In this document: positions 43,326-52,122 of the stretch, piece after piece
Position numbering within the stretch: position 1 is the stretch's first letter
Layout of the letters: each line of letters opens with the position of its first letter
The notes under the pieces: model-generated
What the model saw: only the letters and a program-made list of their open reading frames with translations
What the model was told of the DNA's origin: nothing
Databases searched by the model: none
Program-made: the position numbers and the translations under genes
NCBI GenBank assembly: GCA_038253135.1
Contig: JBBSHJ010000003.1
Location: 1 to 64,000 of the forward strand
DNA from: JBBSHJ01 sp038253135
GTDB lineage: Bacteria; Actinomycetota; Actinomycetes; Mycobacteriales; QHCD01
Direction: 5' to 3'
Length of the DNA: 64,000 bases

Positions 43326-43430
43326 GTGCGCGTCAATACTGAACCCGATCGCTCCGAGCTGCGCATGCTCTCGCAGTATCTCGATTGCCAGCGCGCGGAT
43401 GCTCTCGAAGACCGACGGTCTGACCCGTGA
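43326..43430 (+). pseudogene. Possible DinB/DUF664 N-terminal fragment
   Basis: A 34-codon frame contains RSELRMLSQYLDCQRADAL, similar to the start of DinB/DUF664 proteins (ERxxLxxFLDxQRAT), then ends. The rest of 43196-43723 has no gene that I recognise. This is a weak call based on one short segment. Confidence 0.3.
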
Positions 43431-43723
43431 GTGACTGGCGTAGAAGCATCCCCGATCAGGAGCGCTGCGTGGCGGGTGGCACTTCTCGCTGCGGTGGGCG
43501 CAGCTGCACCTCCTCAAGGAGACCGCCCGTCACGCGGCCACGCAGACTTGCTCCACGAAGCAATCGACGGCACGGTCGGGGAATAGCGAACTGGGCCGCG
43601 GAAGTCGTCGATGGACGATCCCCATCCGGATGCACGGGGTCCGAGGCCGCTCGCGTCTGAGGGTGGCCGGTCCGCCGCTGGGTTGGAAATCGCGCACGCG
43701 CGGGTCGGATTCGCCAGCCGCCG

Positions 43724-44765
43724 TTATCGGGTGCTAGCGATGCGCCACGCGAGGACGGCCGGGGATCGGTTACTCGGCATTGGGATGGTCCGCAGCTGGA
43801 GCTGGTGTTGCCCCGGTCGCCAGATGGCGATGGCGTCCCCAACGGAGTCGAAGCTACCGACGATGACCACCCTTCCGTCCGACGCCCACGTCAGTCCGGT
43901 AAATTTCAGCGCAGCGGCGGTGGGCATCGACGGTAGGTGCAACCAGCGATGGGAAGTAAGATCCAGCAGCCAAATGTCGAGGCATTGTTGCGGGCCGGGA
44001 CAGGCGGGATTGGCGAACGTGGTGGCGATGTAGTGCCCGTCCGGGCTGGCCACCGCATCGCCGGCCGGCCACGGCGATGCCGGTGCGGGAATCGTGGTCC
44101 GGCCGCCGCGCCCATCGATCAGCGCAAAATTATCCCTGCCGGAGCCGTCCGGGCTGGCCAGGGCATGCGTGCCGGCGACGGCGTAGATGCGCCCGGCGGC
44201 AATGATCGGGTCTTGCGGTTTCCGGAGCAAGGATGGCGTCGTTATCGTCGCCGCGGGAGACCAGCAGTCCCAGCGCCGTGTCGGCACGGATCTGGTATTG
44301 GCAATCAATCGGTCGGCTCGATTGTTGCTGCCCGGTAGAGGTGACCTCCCGCAGCGTGCACGTGGTGCCGTGGTGAGTGTCGAGCCAGATGTGCCGGCCG
44401 TCCGGCGACGCCGCGGCGCTACGCGCGACACCGACGAGATGCGCGGTGACTGTCCGGCGTGGGAGGAAGAACCAATAATTAGACATATCCCCGGTACGTG
44501 ACGTCGAACTGATCAGGGCGCCCGACCCCGCCGGCTGAACCCAGGTCAGTCGATCCGGTTGCGCGGGTACGCCGGTAAGGCGCTGTCGGGCACGGGCATC
44601 GACGTTGAGCAGGACCGGCGGGCTGGACCCGATGAGTACTCGCAGCCTGGTCGGGGACGTCAGGGTCTGACCATGCAGCGGCCGTATCCCACCCGCTAAC
44701 GTGGTTGCGGTCGTGACCCGCCGGGTCGGCGCCGGAGCCGAGTGGTGCGGTGCCGTCAATGCCAT
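43724..44765 (-). pseudogene. Frameshifted WD40/TolB-like beta-propeller protein
   Basis: Two overlapping minus-strand frames join into one propeller protein of about 345 residues. The upstream part (44765 to about 44235) has SPDGRHIWLDTHHGTTCTLR. The downstream part (about 44245 to 43724) has ASPDGSGRDNFALIDGRGG, ASPDGHYIATTFANPACPGP and GLTWASDGRVVIVG. The switch needs one indel near 44235-44245. No signal peptide is visible at the likely ATG 44765, so the 5' end may be damaged too; it overlaps the start region of the divergent ATPase gene. Confidence 0.6.
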
Positions 44766-45558
44766 CCCCCGGCGGCACCGACCGTGCCGCAGTACGTCCC
44801 GTACGTCGTCGCGGCGTCCGGGCGCGCCGGTACGTCGGGTCGAGATCGACCAGGGACGGGTCGACACCGGTCGCTGGCCCTACGCCATCCCGGCTGTGCG
44901 TCATCTCTGCAAGCACGGGCTGGATCTCGGGCCGGGGATCACGGTGATCATCGGCTCGAACGGCAGCGGCAAGTCGACGATTGTCGAGGCCATCGCCGCC
45001 AACTGGGCTCGCCGGGTCGGTGCCTTCCGGAACGACTGGATGCAGTCCGCGGTCGGCCGTCCGTCGGCCGAGGATTCCGACCTGCATCGCTCCATCCGGC
45101 TCTACTTCACTCGCGGTGGTCCGACGGGAGGGCTCTTCCTCCGCGCCGAGCGGCTTCATGCGCAGGCCGGATTCTTTGCCGGCGAGAAAACCCGGGGCCG
45201 CTGGTCGGATCGACTCGGCGACGCGCCGATCCTCACCCGCAGCCACGGCGAGGGCTTTCTCGAGATTCTCAACGGGATGCTGGCCGAGCCCGGCCTCTAC
45301 CTGCTCGATGAGCCCGAGTCTGCCCTCTCCTTCGAGAGCTCGCTCACGTTGCTGCACATCCTCGTGCAGATGCGCGCGCACGGCAGTCAAATCATCCTGG
45401 CGACGCACTCACCGATGCTGGCCGCCGTACCGGACGCGCAGATCCTGCAGCTCGATGGCGACGGGATCGCTCCGGTCGATTACGACGCCGCCGCTCTTGT
45501 GTCCAATTGGCGCGCCTTTCTCGAAGCTCCGCAACGCTTCCTGCGTCACATCGGCTGA
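44701..45558 (+). CDS. AAA-family ATPase (SMC/RecF-like ABC-ATPase fold)
   Basis: A soluble ATPase, up to 285 residues. Homology starts at VRRVEIDQGRVDTGRWPYAIPAV and includes Walker A GSNGSGKST, the RSHGEGFLEILNGML signature region, Walker B YLLDEPESALSF and the H-switch ATHSPML. These single-domain proteins are common in actinobacteria and without known function. No ATG/GTG exists close to the start of homology: GTG at 44701 or 44713 gives a 40-residue non-conserved extension, so the 5' end is uncertain and may be altered. Confidence 0.7.
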   Translation: MVAVVTRRVGAGAEWCGAVNAIPRRHRPCRSTSRTSSRRPGAPVRRVEIDQGRVDTGRWPYAIPAVRHLCKHGLDLGPGITVIIGSNGSGKSTIVEAIAANWARRVGAFRNDWMQSAVGRPSAEDSDLHRSIRLYFTRGGPTGGLFLRAERLHAQAGFFAGEKTRGRWSDRLGDAPILTRSHGEGFLEILNGMLAEPGLYLLDEPESALSFESSLTLLHILVQMRAHGSQIILATHSPMLAAVPDAQILQLDGDGIAPVDYDAAALVSNWRAFLEAPQRFLRHIG

Positions 45559-45565
45559 AACCTCC

Positions 45566-46080
45566 TCAGAGTGCGGCGGGGCTCCTCCGGGCGGGAACGG
45601 GGTCGGGCCCAAGCCCGCGGACCGCGAGAAATCGCGGCTGCGTTCCCGTGTGCACGGGCGCCGCGTGCAGGAGATTGGAGTGGCAGACGAAGACGTCGCC
45701 GGCCCGGCCGCTGATCTCGGTGACGCGAAGGGTGCCGCGGTCGTCGGTGTAGGGCCCGAAGAGCTCGCCCGGATCGTCGGCGGTCGGGTCGATACCGGTG
45801 AGCCGGCGCAGGAACGGATGGCCGGACACGAACTGCCGGAAGATGCTGCGCTGCTTGCGCGCCGGGTCGGGTGCGACCTCGGCGTACCACTGCTCCAGCA
45901 GCCGCCCGGAACCTTCGACCAGCAGGGTGCCGCCGCAGCGCGGATCGATGTCGCTGAACAGGCAGAACATCGAGACGCCGCTCTGCGGGGATCCATCCCA
46001 GTGCCATCGGCGGTCGGTGAGGGTCCACGGCCGGCCGCAGTCCGGTTCACCGATCGCGATCGAATTCTTCGCGGTACGGC
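45566..46080 (-). pseudogene. 5'-truncated phytanoyl-CoA dioxygenase-family protein
   Basis: From about 46080 the minus strand codes a PhyH-type Fe(II)/2-oxoglutarate oxygenase: WHWDGSPQSGVSMFCLFSDI with the H-x-D metal pair, GTLLVEGSG, AGDVFVCHSNLLHAAPVHTG with the distal His, and an arginine for 2-oxoglutarate (QPRFLAVRG). The N-terminal 40-60 residues of the family are absent; the frame upstream is unrelated and runs into the promoter side of the DUF1059 gene. Probably inactive, unless a shortened form starts at an unusual codon. Confidence 0.6.
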
Positions 46081-46188
46081 GGGCGCTCCGGTGGGGAGAA
46101 TTACGTATTTTCCAATGCGCGGCCGTCTGCGACCGTCGACTGAAGCGGGCCGAGCGCCCGCTGGTCCCGTTGGCCGAAGGGAACGCCC

Positions 46189-46695
46189 ATGACCAGGATG
46201 TTGATGGACTGCCGCACCGTGCCGAGTGACGCACGATGCTCACTCACGATTGCCGGCTCGGCCGACGAGGTCGAACGCGCGGCCATCCAGCATGCCGTCG
46301 ATGTCCACGGTGAATCCGACGGACCCGAGCTCCGCGACCTTGTCCGGGACTCGCTGGTCGAGGCGCCGCCGGCGCCTTCGGCGGAAGGAGCGTTCGTGCA
46401 ACTCATCGAATTCGACACCGACAGCATCGACGAGATGCTCTCGCATGTACACACGTGGCGCGAGGAGATCGGCGACGCGGGCACCGGACGCTGGGCGATC
46501 ACCGGTGCCGACCGGGATCGACCCGGACGTTACTTCACGATGGTCGAATTCCCCAGTTTCGCCGCCGCCATGGCCAATTCAGAACATCCGTCGACCGCTG
46601 CGCTGTCCGAGAAGATGCAAAAACTCGCGACCGGCGCGCCGACCTTCCGCAACATTGACGTGACCAGGACATGGGGGCCGGACACGCCGGCCTGA
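46189..46695 (+). CDS. DUF1059 fused to a dimeric alpha-beta barrel domain
   Basis: A 168-residue protein. Residues 1-60 match DUF1059 (MDCRTVPSDARCSLTIAGSA, HAVDVHGESDGPELRDLVRD). Residues 68-165 look like an ABM/EthD-type dimeric alpha-beta barrel (FVQLIEFDTDSIDEMLSHVHTW, GRYFTMVEFPSFAAAMANSE). DUF1059 usually stands alone. GAAGGGA precedes the ATG by 7 nt. The function of both parts is unknown. Confidence 0.72.
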   Translation: MTRMLMDCRTVPSDARCSLTIAGSADEVERAAIQHAVDVHGESDGPELRDLVRDSLVEAPPAPSAEGAFVQLIEFDTDSIDEMLSHVHTWREEIGDAGTGRWAITGADRDRPGRYFTMVEFPSFAAAMANSEHPSTAALSEKMQKLATGAPTFRNIDVTRTWGPDTPA

Positions 46696-46704
46696 CGAGG
46701 GCGG

Positions 46705-47853
46705 TCAGCCGAGGGCGGGCCATTCGAAGGTGGTCTGCAGGACCTGGGTCCGGCCGTTTCGCGCGGCGCGGTATCCGGCCTCGATGATCTCCACCACGTG
46801 GCGGGCGTGCTCGGCTGTGACCGGCGACGCCTTGTCCTCCCGGATCCAGTCGACGAGCTGCATCACGTCCTCGTAGACGTGCGCCTCGTCCATCGCTACG
46901 TGCTCACCGACCACGTGCGGGAGTGATGCTTGCGCGCCGGCGATACCTCCGCCGTACTCATCGGACCGGGCCTTGAGCGGGTAGTCCATTGGAGCGCCGT
47001 TGAGGTTGAATCCGTCGATCATTCCCGCCGTGCCGAAATACCGGCCGGAGAACCATGCGTTGTCGCTACCGGCCGCGGTGCCGTACGCGAGCGCGAACAT
47101 GCTGGCCCCGAAATCGATGAGGACGCCGGTGTTGTCGTCCGCCTCGGTGACGATGCGCTCACCTCTGAATTCGCGCTCGGGGACCGCGATGCCGGAGAAC
47201 CCGGTGACCCGCAGCGCCGGTCCCAGCACGCTGGTGAGGCCGTGCAGGGAGTAGACGGTCATGTCATACATCGGTCCGCCGCCGGGCGAGCGAAAATACC
47301 AGCCCGGGTTGATGGCGCCGAGCTCGCCGGACGCCCGCTCCGGCTCGTCGAGGTGGTAGCTGCCGAAGGCCGCGCCGGCGATCGCCCACGTCGGCGTACC
47401 GATCTCACCGTCCGCGATCGCCTGGCGCGCCGCCTGCACGTGCGGGCGCAGCACCTCGCCGGGCGACGCCACGATCCGCAGATCCTTGGCCGCGGCGAGG
47501 TCGATCAGCTCGGTGGCCGCGGCCGCGGTGGTGGTGATCGTCTTGTTGACGTGCAGGTGCTTGCCGGCCTCGAGCGCCAGCCGGCCATGCTCGTGGTGCA
47601 GGCCGATGGGCGAGGCGATCGACACCGCGTCGACGTCGCCGCGCGCGAGCAACTCGTCGTACCCGGTGTAGGCGTGCGGGATGCCGTAACGGTCGGCGAG
47701 CGCCTGGGCGCGGCCGGGCACCGGATCGCAGATCGCCTGGATTTGCACGTGGTTGGCGACATCGGGCCGGCTCAGATGCGGAACGATGCCGCGCTGCGCG
47801 ATGGTGCCCGCGCCGACGACGCCGAGCCGCACCGGGCCTGCTGACCTGGTCAT
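46705..47853 (-). CDS. Gfo/Idh/MocA-family NAD(P)-dependent oxidoreductase
   Basis: A 382-residue protein: N-terminal Rossmann fold (LGVVGAGTIAQRGIVPHLS, residues 9-27), the family segment GKHLHVNKTITTT where the usual catalytic E-K-P-x reads N-K-T, and a C-terminal alpha/beta domain with GGGPMYDMTVYSLHGL carrying the conserved D and H. Such enzymes oxidise sugars or inositol-like polyols. TACGAT ends 8 nt before the ATG, so the mRNA is probably leaderless. It is divergent from the epimerase gene. Confidence 0.85.
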   Translation of the reverse strand: MTRSAGPVRLGVVGAGTIAQRGIVPHLSRPDVANHVQIQAICDPVPGRAQALADRYGIPHAYTGYDELLARGDVDAVSIASPIGLHHEHGRLALEAGKHLHVNKTITTTAAAATELIDLAAAKDLRIVASPGEVLRPHVQAARQAIADGEIGTPTWAIAGAAFGSYHLDEPERASGELGAINPGWYFRSPGGGPMYDMTVYSLHGLTSVLGPALRVTGFSGIAVPEREFRGERIVTEADDNTGVLIDFGASMFALAYGTAAGSDNAWFSGRYFGTAGMIDGFNLNGAPMDYPLKARSDEYGGGIAGAQASLPHVVGEHVAMDEAHVYEDVMQLVDWIREDKASPVTAEHARHVVEIIEAGYRAARNGRTQVLQTTFEWPALG

Positions 47854-47985
47854 GGCGCCCGATCGTAGGCTCCGGACGCTGCAGCCAGGTCGATGCTTCC
47901 ACTATCGGCCGCCGACCGCGGGACCGGGAGGCGTCCACGCCAACTAGGCTCGGAGATCAGGTCGGATGTGGCGAAAGGATGGACG

Positions 47986-48975
47986 ATGCCAGCGCTCAAG
48001 GTGCTCTTCATCGGTGGGTCGGGGATTATCAGCTCGGCCTGCGTACCGCGCGCGCTCGAGGTCGGGCACGACGTCACCGTCCTCAATCGCGGGCAATCGC
48101 ACACGCGGCCGTTGCCCGACGGCGTTGCGACGATCACCGCCGACATCAGGGACTCCGGCAGCGCGCGGGAAGCCTTGGCCGGTAAGGATTTCGACGTCGT
48201 GTGCGAGTTCGTCGCCTTCGTGCCCGATCACGTGCAGACTGACCTCGACCTGTTCCGGGACAAGGTGCGCCAGTACGTCTTCATCAGCTCGGCATCGGCG
48301 TACCAGAAGCCGGTCGGCCGGCTGCCCATCGTCGAGTCGACGCCCCTGCGCAACCCCTTCTGGCAGTATTCCCGCGACAAGATCGCCTGCGAGGACCTGC
48401 TGGTACGCCGCTACCGGGACGACGGTTTCCCCGCCACGATCGTGCGGCCGTCGCACACCTACGATCGCACCGCCATCCCGGTGACGGGCAACTGGACGAC
48501 GATCGACCGGATGCGCCGCGGCGACCCGGTCGTCGTGCACGGGGACGGTACGTCGCTGTGGCACCTCACGCATCACACGGATTTCGCGCACGCCTTCACC
48601 GGGCTGCTCGGCAACCCGCAGGCGATCGGCGACAGCTTCCACATCACCGGAGACGAGGTGCTGACCTGGGACCAGATCTACACCGAGCTCGCGCTGGCGG
48701 CCGGCGTCTCCGGGCCCACGCTGGTGCACGTCGCCTCCGATGCGATCGCGGCGATCGCTCCACAGTGGGGGCCGGGACTGGTCGGGGACAAGGCGCATTC
48801 GGTGGTCTTCGACAACGCCAAGGTCAAGAGCATCGTCCCGGACTACGCGGCCACGGTGCCGTTCGCCGCCGGGGCAAGGGAAATCGTCGATTGGTACGAC
48901 GCCGAGAAGTCTCGGCGGACGATCGACGACGAGACCAACACGGTGATGGACACGCTGGTCAAGCAATACGGGTGA
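47986..48975 (+). CDS. NAD-dependent epimerase/dehydratase-family protein
   Basis: A 329-residue extended SDR-like protein: VLFIGGSGIISSACVPRALE replaces the usual GxxGxxG (IGGSGIIS), SSASAYQK is the position of the S-x-Y region, and YSRDKIACEDLL gives the Y-x3-K pair. The C-terminal half reads GDSFHITGDEVLTWDQIY. It resembles the 'isoflavone reductase/chloroplast stem-loop protein'-type epimerases that act on nucleotide sugars or related compounds. AAAGGA is 6 nt before the ATG. It faces away from the Gfo/Idh/MocA gene, with which it may share a sugar pathway. Confidence 0.82.
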   Translation: MPALKVLFIGGSGIISSACVPRALEVGHDVTVLNRGQSHTRPLPDGVATITADIRDSGSAREALAGKDFDVVCEFVAFVPDHVQTDLDLFRDKVRQYVFISSASAYQKPVGRLPIVESTPLRNPFWQYSRDKIACEDLLVRRYRDDGFPATIVRPSHTYDRTAIPVTGNWTTIDRMRRGDPVVVHGDGTSLWHLTHHTDFAHAFTGLLGNPQAIGDSFHITGDEVLTWDQIYTELALAAGVSGPTLVHVASDAIAAIAPQWGPGLVGDKAHSVVFDNAKVKSIVPDYAATVPFAAGAREIVDWYDAEKSRRTIDDETNTVMDTLVKQYG

Positions 48976-48982
48976 GGCTACC

Positions 48983-49404
48983 GTGGCGCGCTGGGTCTGC
49001 CCGCGGTGTGATCGAGAATTCGACCGTGTCAGGCAGTCCCACATCTGCGTTCCGGCGGGCACGGTCGACGACACATTCGCCGGCAAGCCCGACGCCGTCA
49101 GGGCGGCGTACGACGTCATCATCGCGCACCTGCGCGCCCTCGGGCCGGTGCACGAGGATGCGGTCAAGGTCGGGGTCTTCCTCAAGCACGACAGGAAGTT
49201 TGCCGAGCTCCGCCCGACAGCCGATCGCTCGGCATCGGATTCTCGGTGTCTCGTCCGATCGACGACCCGCACTTGCGGCGTCCCTACCCGGCCGGCGGAG
49301 GGCGGCACTGGCACATGACCCGAGTGCGCTCCGCCGAAGAGGTCGACGCGGTGCTGCTCGCGTGGTTGACGGAGGCGTACGACGACGCCGGCGGCCCGGA
49401 CTGA
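48983..49404 (+). pseudogene. Frameshifted DUF5655 protein
   Basis: The start is intact (ATG? read as GTG at 48983, 7 nt after the epimerase stop) with WVCPRCDREF…SHIC zinc-ribbon-like cysteines, DTFAGKPDAV and AVKVGVFLKHDRKFAELRP. Family sequence then continues in another frame as LGIGFSVSRPIDDPHLRRPY to VDAVLLAWLTEAYDDAGG, ending at TGA 49402. One indel lies at about 49205-49225. The family is DUF5655, of unknown function. Confidence 0.65.
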
Positions 49405-49801
49405 TCCAGGCCTGGAGAATTCATGCTCGGACCGTTCGACCAATCGTCGTGCGTCGCAAGAACACGGTCGGTGGGGAGTGGATTGTTCTGCTCTGCCTTG
49501 CGGGGCATTGGGTAGTTGTCCACCCTCGTGGGCAGAGGCGAAGGTGCGGAGGGGTTATCTGGCGGCGGTGGTGTCGAATCCCGACGCGGTGCGCACAGAA
49601 CCGCGCTGGGGTCGATGCCTGGTCCTTGCTCGGGTGGCAGCAGCTTGCCGACCGCCGCAATTCCGCCACAAACCGCGGCTGACCTTACCACAAGTGCGCC
49701 AGGACGTAGGTACGCGCGGCCGCCTGTGGATGACGAATCCCCTTTTCCACAAGCAGAACCAGAGCCAGCAATTGTCAGACGCCGGAAGTAGAATCGAAGC
49801 C
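49405..49801. other. 400-bp gap upstream of the 13E12 gene
   Basis: No gene recognised. The right end carries a TAGAAT -10 box at 49789-49794. CTTTTCCACAAG and CCTGTGGATGA (about 49725-49755) form an imperfect inverted repeat around TGTGGA/TCCACA. Confidence 0.35.
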
Positions 49802-51271
49802 ATGAGCGAGAATGCTGGGCCGAGGCCACGACCGGATGGCGCCCGGCCGGCCGGTGGCACACGGTCGCTGTCGTCGTCGGAGGCGGCGGCGTTGCTAACG
49901 CGATTGGTTGAGGCGGCGCCGACTGATCTGCTGTCCGGGATCCTCGCTGTGCTCGCTGCGGTCGATCCGCCGCCAGATCAGGCGGCGCGGATCGATGTGA
50001 TCACCGCCGCGGAGAAGCTCAAGGGCGCGGCGACCGCGGTGCAGGTCCGCGCCACCGTCGCATTCGCGAGCACCCAAGCCGACCGGGACCGGTCGCGGGG
50101 GGTCGATCCGGCAGCGACCTCGCGGGTCGTCGGAGCGCAGGTCGGACTGGCCCGCAGACAGTCCCCGACGTCGGGGTCGCGGTTCGTCGGCGCGGCACGA
50201 GCGTGGGCAACCGAAATGCCGCAGACAATGACGGCCCTGACAGCCGGCGCGACCGGTGAGCGGACCGCGACGACAATGGTCGCGGAGACTGCGGCACTCA
50301 GCCTGGCCGACCGGCAGGCCGTCGACGCCGAGATCGGTCCGCGGCTCGGCGAAATGTCGCATCGACGGGTGGGCGACGCCGCCCGGGCGGTCGCGGCCCG
50401 CCTGGACCCGGATGCGGTGATGCGCAAGATCGCAATGGCCGAGGCCGACCGGCACGTGTCGGTCCGGGCCGCGCCGGATGCGATGGTGTGGCTCTCGGCG
50501 CTGGTGCCGGTGGCGGCTGGGGTGGCCGCCTTCGCCGCGTTGCAGCGGGGCTGGACCAAGGCCAACCGCGCCGGCGATTCCCGCGGCCGCGGGCAATACC
50601 TCGCGGACCGGCTCATCGAGCTGCTCACCGGGCGGGCCGCCGGCAGCGACGTCGGTGTCGACATCGGGCTGGTGATGAACGAGACCACGCTGTTCGGTGG
50701 TGATCACACACCGGCACGGATCGAGGGGTACGGCCCGATTCCAGCCGAGTTGGCCCGCCGTCTGGCCAAAGGCACGTCGGGTCAAGCAGCACCGGGCGCG
50801 CGCGAGCGGCGCCGCGGCCGTTCCTGGATCCGCCGCTTTTATACGCACCCGAAATCCGGCGCGCTGGTCGGCATGGACAGCAAGGCCCGCTGCTTCACCG
50901 GCGCGCTCCGTGATCTGGTCATCATCCGCGACCAGCGATGCCGCACACCATTCTGCGATGCCCCGATCCGCCACGCCGACCACCTCGTGCCCGCCCGCTG
51001 TGACGGCGTCACTGCCATCGGCAACGGGCAGGGCCTCTGCGAACGCTGCAACTACACCAAGGAACACCCCGACTGGCACACCACCCGCGCCGAAAACCCC
51101 AGCACCGGACACCACTCCAGCCGGATCACCACCCCCACCGGACACACCTATGACTCCACCGCGCCGCCCATCCTCGGCGAGGGCGCAGAACACGCCGATC
51201 CGTCCCGTATCAAGGCTCGTGCGACTCCACCACGGCGCGATACTGCGACCTCCGCAAGCCCGGCGGCGTAG
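49802..51271 (+). CDS. 13E12 repeat-family HNH endonuclease (DUF222)
   Basis: A 489-residue member of the multicopy actinobacterial DUF222/13E12 family. The N-terminal DUF222 domain covers about residues 40-350. The C-terminal HNH nuclease reads CRTPFCDAPIRHADHLVP, then NGQGLCERCNYTKEHPDW, with the paired cysteines, the H-x-D-H active site and the Asn. The family is thought to be mobile or selfish, of uncertain role. TAGAAT ends 7 nt before the ATG, suggesting leaderless expression. Unlike its left neighbours it is intact. Confidence 0.92.
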   Translation: MSENAGPRPRPDGARPAGGTRSLSSSEAAALLTRLVEAAPTDLLSGILAVLAAVDPPPDQAARIDVITAAEKLKGAATAVQVRATVAFASTQADRDRSRGVDPAATSRVVGAQVGLARRQSPTSGSRFVGAARAWATEMPQTMTALTAGATGERTATTMVAETAALSLADRQAVDAEIGPRLGEMSHRRVGDAARAVAARLDPDAVMRKIAMAEADRHVSVRAAPDAMVWLSALVPVAAGVAAFAALQRGWTKANRAGDSRGRGQYLADRLIELLTGRAAGSDVGVDIGLVMNETTLFGGDHTPARIEGYGPIPAELARRLAKGTSGQAAPGARERRRGRSWIRRFYTHPKSGALVGMDSKARCFTGALRDLVIIRDQRCRTPFCDAPIRHADHLVPARCDGVTAIGNGQGLCERCNYTKEHPDWHTTRAENPSTGHHSSRITTPTGHTYDSTAPPILGEGAEHADPSRIKARATPPRRDTATSASPAA

Positions 51272-51324
51272 ACGCCGGAGCTCTAGCCGCCGAGCACGTC
51301 GGCACACCGATGGCAGCGCCTGTC

Positions 51325-51855
51325 CTATTCGGACTCGCCGCGAGCGTCGTCGCGCTGCTGTGGCCGGTGGGTCATCCGCCAGCGCATGGGCACGGCGTAC
51401 CACACCGTCACGCACACCGCGGCGACGCAACCGCCGATGACCGCGGCCGCGACCGCCCCTGCGACCACGTCGATGATCAGCGCGATCCCGCCGAGCACGG
51501 CGAGCAGCAGGAAGCCGAGACCGATCAGGGCGAGCCGGTTGGTCACGGCCACCAGCTCGCTCTTGCGGTGATGCCGAAAGACGATGCGGTGGATCGGCAC
51601 CGGCGCGATCAGCAGGACCGCGGCGAGCGCGGCGGAGACCAGTGTCCCGAGATAGACGCCACGTTGAGCGGGGGACAGGGTGGTGAACCGTTGCTGGAAC
51701 GCGATGCTCAGCAGGAAGGCGAAGAGGATCTGCACGCCGGCCTGAGCGACCCGCAGCTCCTGCAGCAGCTCGGAATAATTGCGGTCGATCCGCTCGGTCG
51801 GAGACTCGTTGGGACGGTCCTCGTCCCAGGGCTGCTCGTTCGGCGGCGGCGTCAC
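51325..51855 (-). CDS. DUF6328-family membrane protein
   Basis: A 176-residue protein: acidic N-terminus, ERIDRNYSELLQELRVAQAGVQILFAFLLSIAF typical of the family (start of the first helix), and four transmembrane helices in all (about 43-60, 68-88, 103-125, 128-150), basic tail. Function unknown. The GTG start at 51855 has AGGA about 8 nt upstream. Its 3' end converges with the 13E12 gene. Confidence 0.8.
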   Translation of the reverse strand: MTPPPNEQPWDEDRPNESPTERIDRNYSELLQELRVAQAGVQILFAFLLSIAFQQRFTTLSPAQRGVYLGTLVSAALAAVLLIAPVPIHRIVFRHHRKSELVAVTNRLALIGLGFLLLAVLGGIALIIDVVAGAVAAAVIGGCVAAVCVTVWYAVPMRWRMTHRPQQRDDARGESE

Positions 51856-52122
51856 CTGTTCATCCTGACGGCAATCGCGGTGGACGGCGTCGTGACCTGC
51901 CCATTACGATCCACGGCAATGCATAACGCGCCGATATAGGTCCGATCTCGCGCGCACTTCCCGCCGCCGTGCTGGCGCCGGAGTGCGGTCGAGCATCAGG
52001 GACCAGGTCCGCCACGGGCCAGCCCTCCGACCGCCGCCTCGGGCCGCCGTCGGAGCCTCCGGCTGACCCACTCGTTCGTGCTGCCGATCGCCGTGGCGCA
52101 CGCTGACAACGGAGACCTGCGC

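Noticed and set aside
41952..49404. Considered a current integrative element inserted at tRNA-Arg
   Set aside because: No integrase, excisionase or relaxase gene, and no second copy of the tRNA 3' end was seen; only the decay pattern remains suggestive.
51856..52122. Searched for a precursor peptide gene before the ABC exporter pair
   Set aside because: No small frame with a ribosome site and leader-core pattern was found, so a peptide-export role is not supported.
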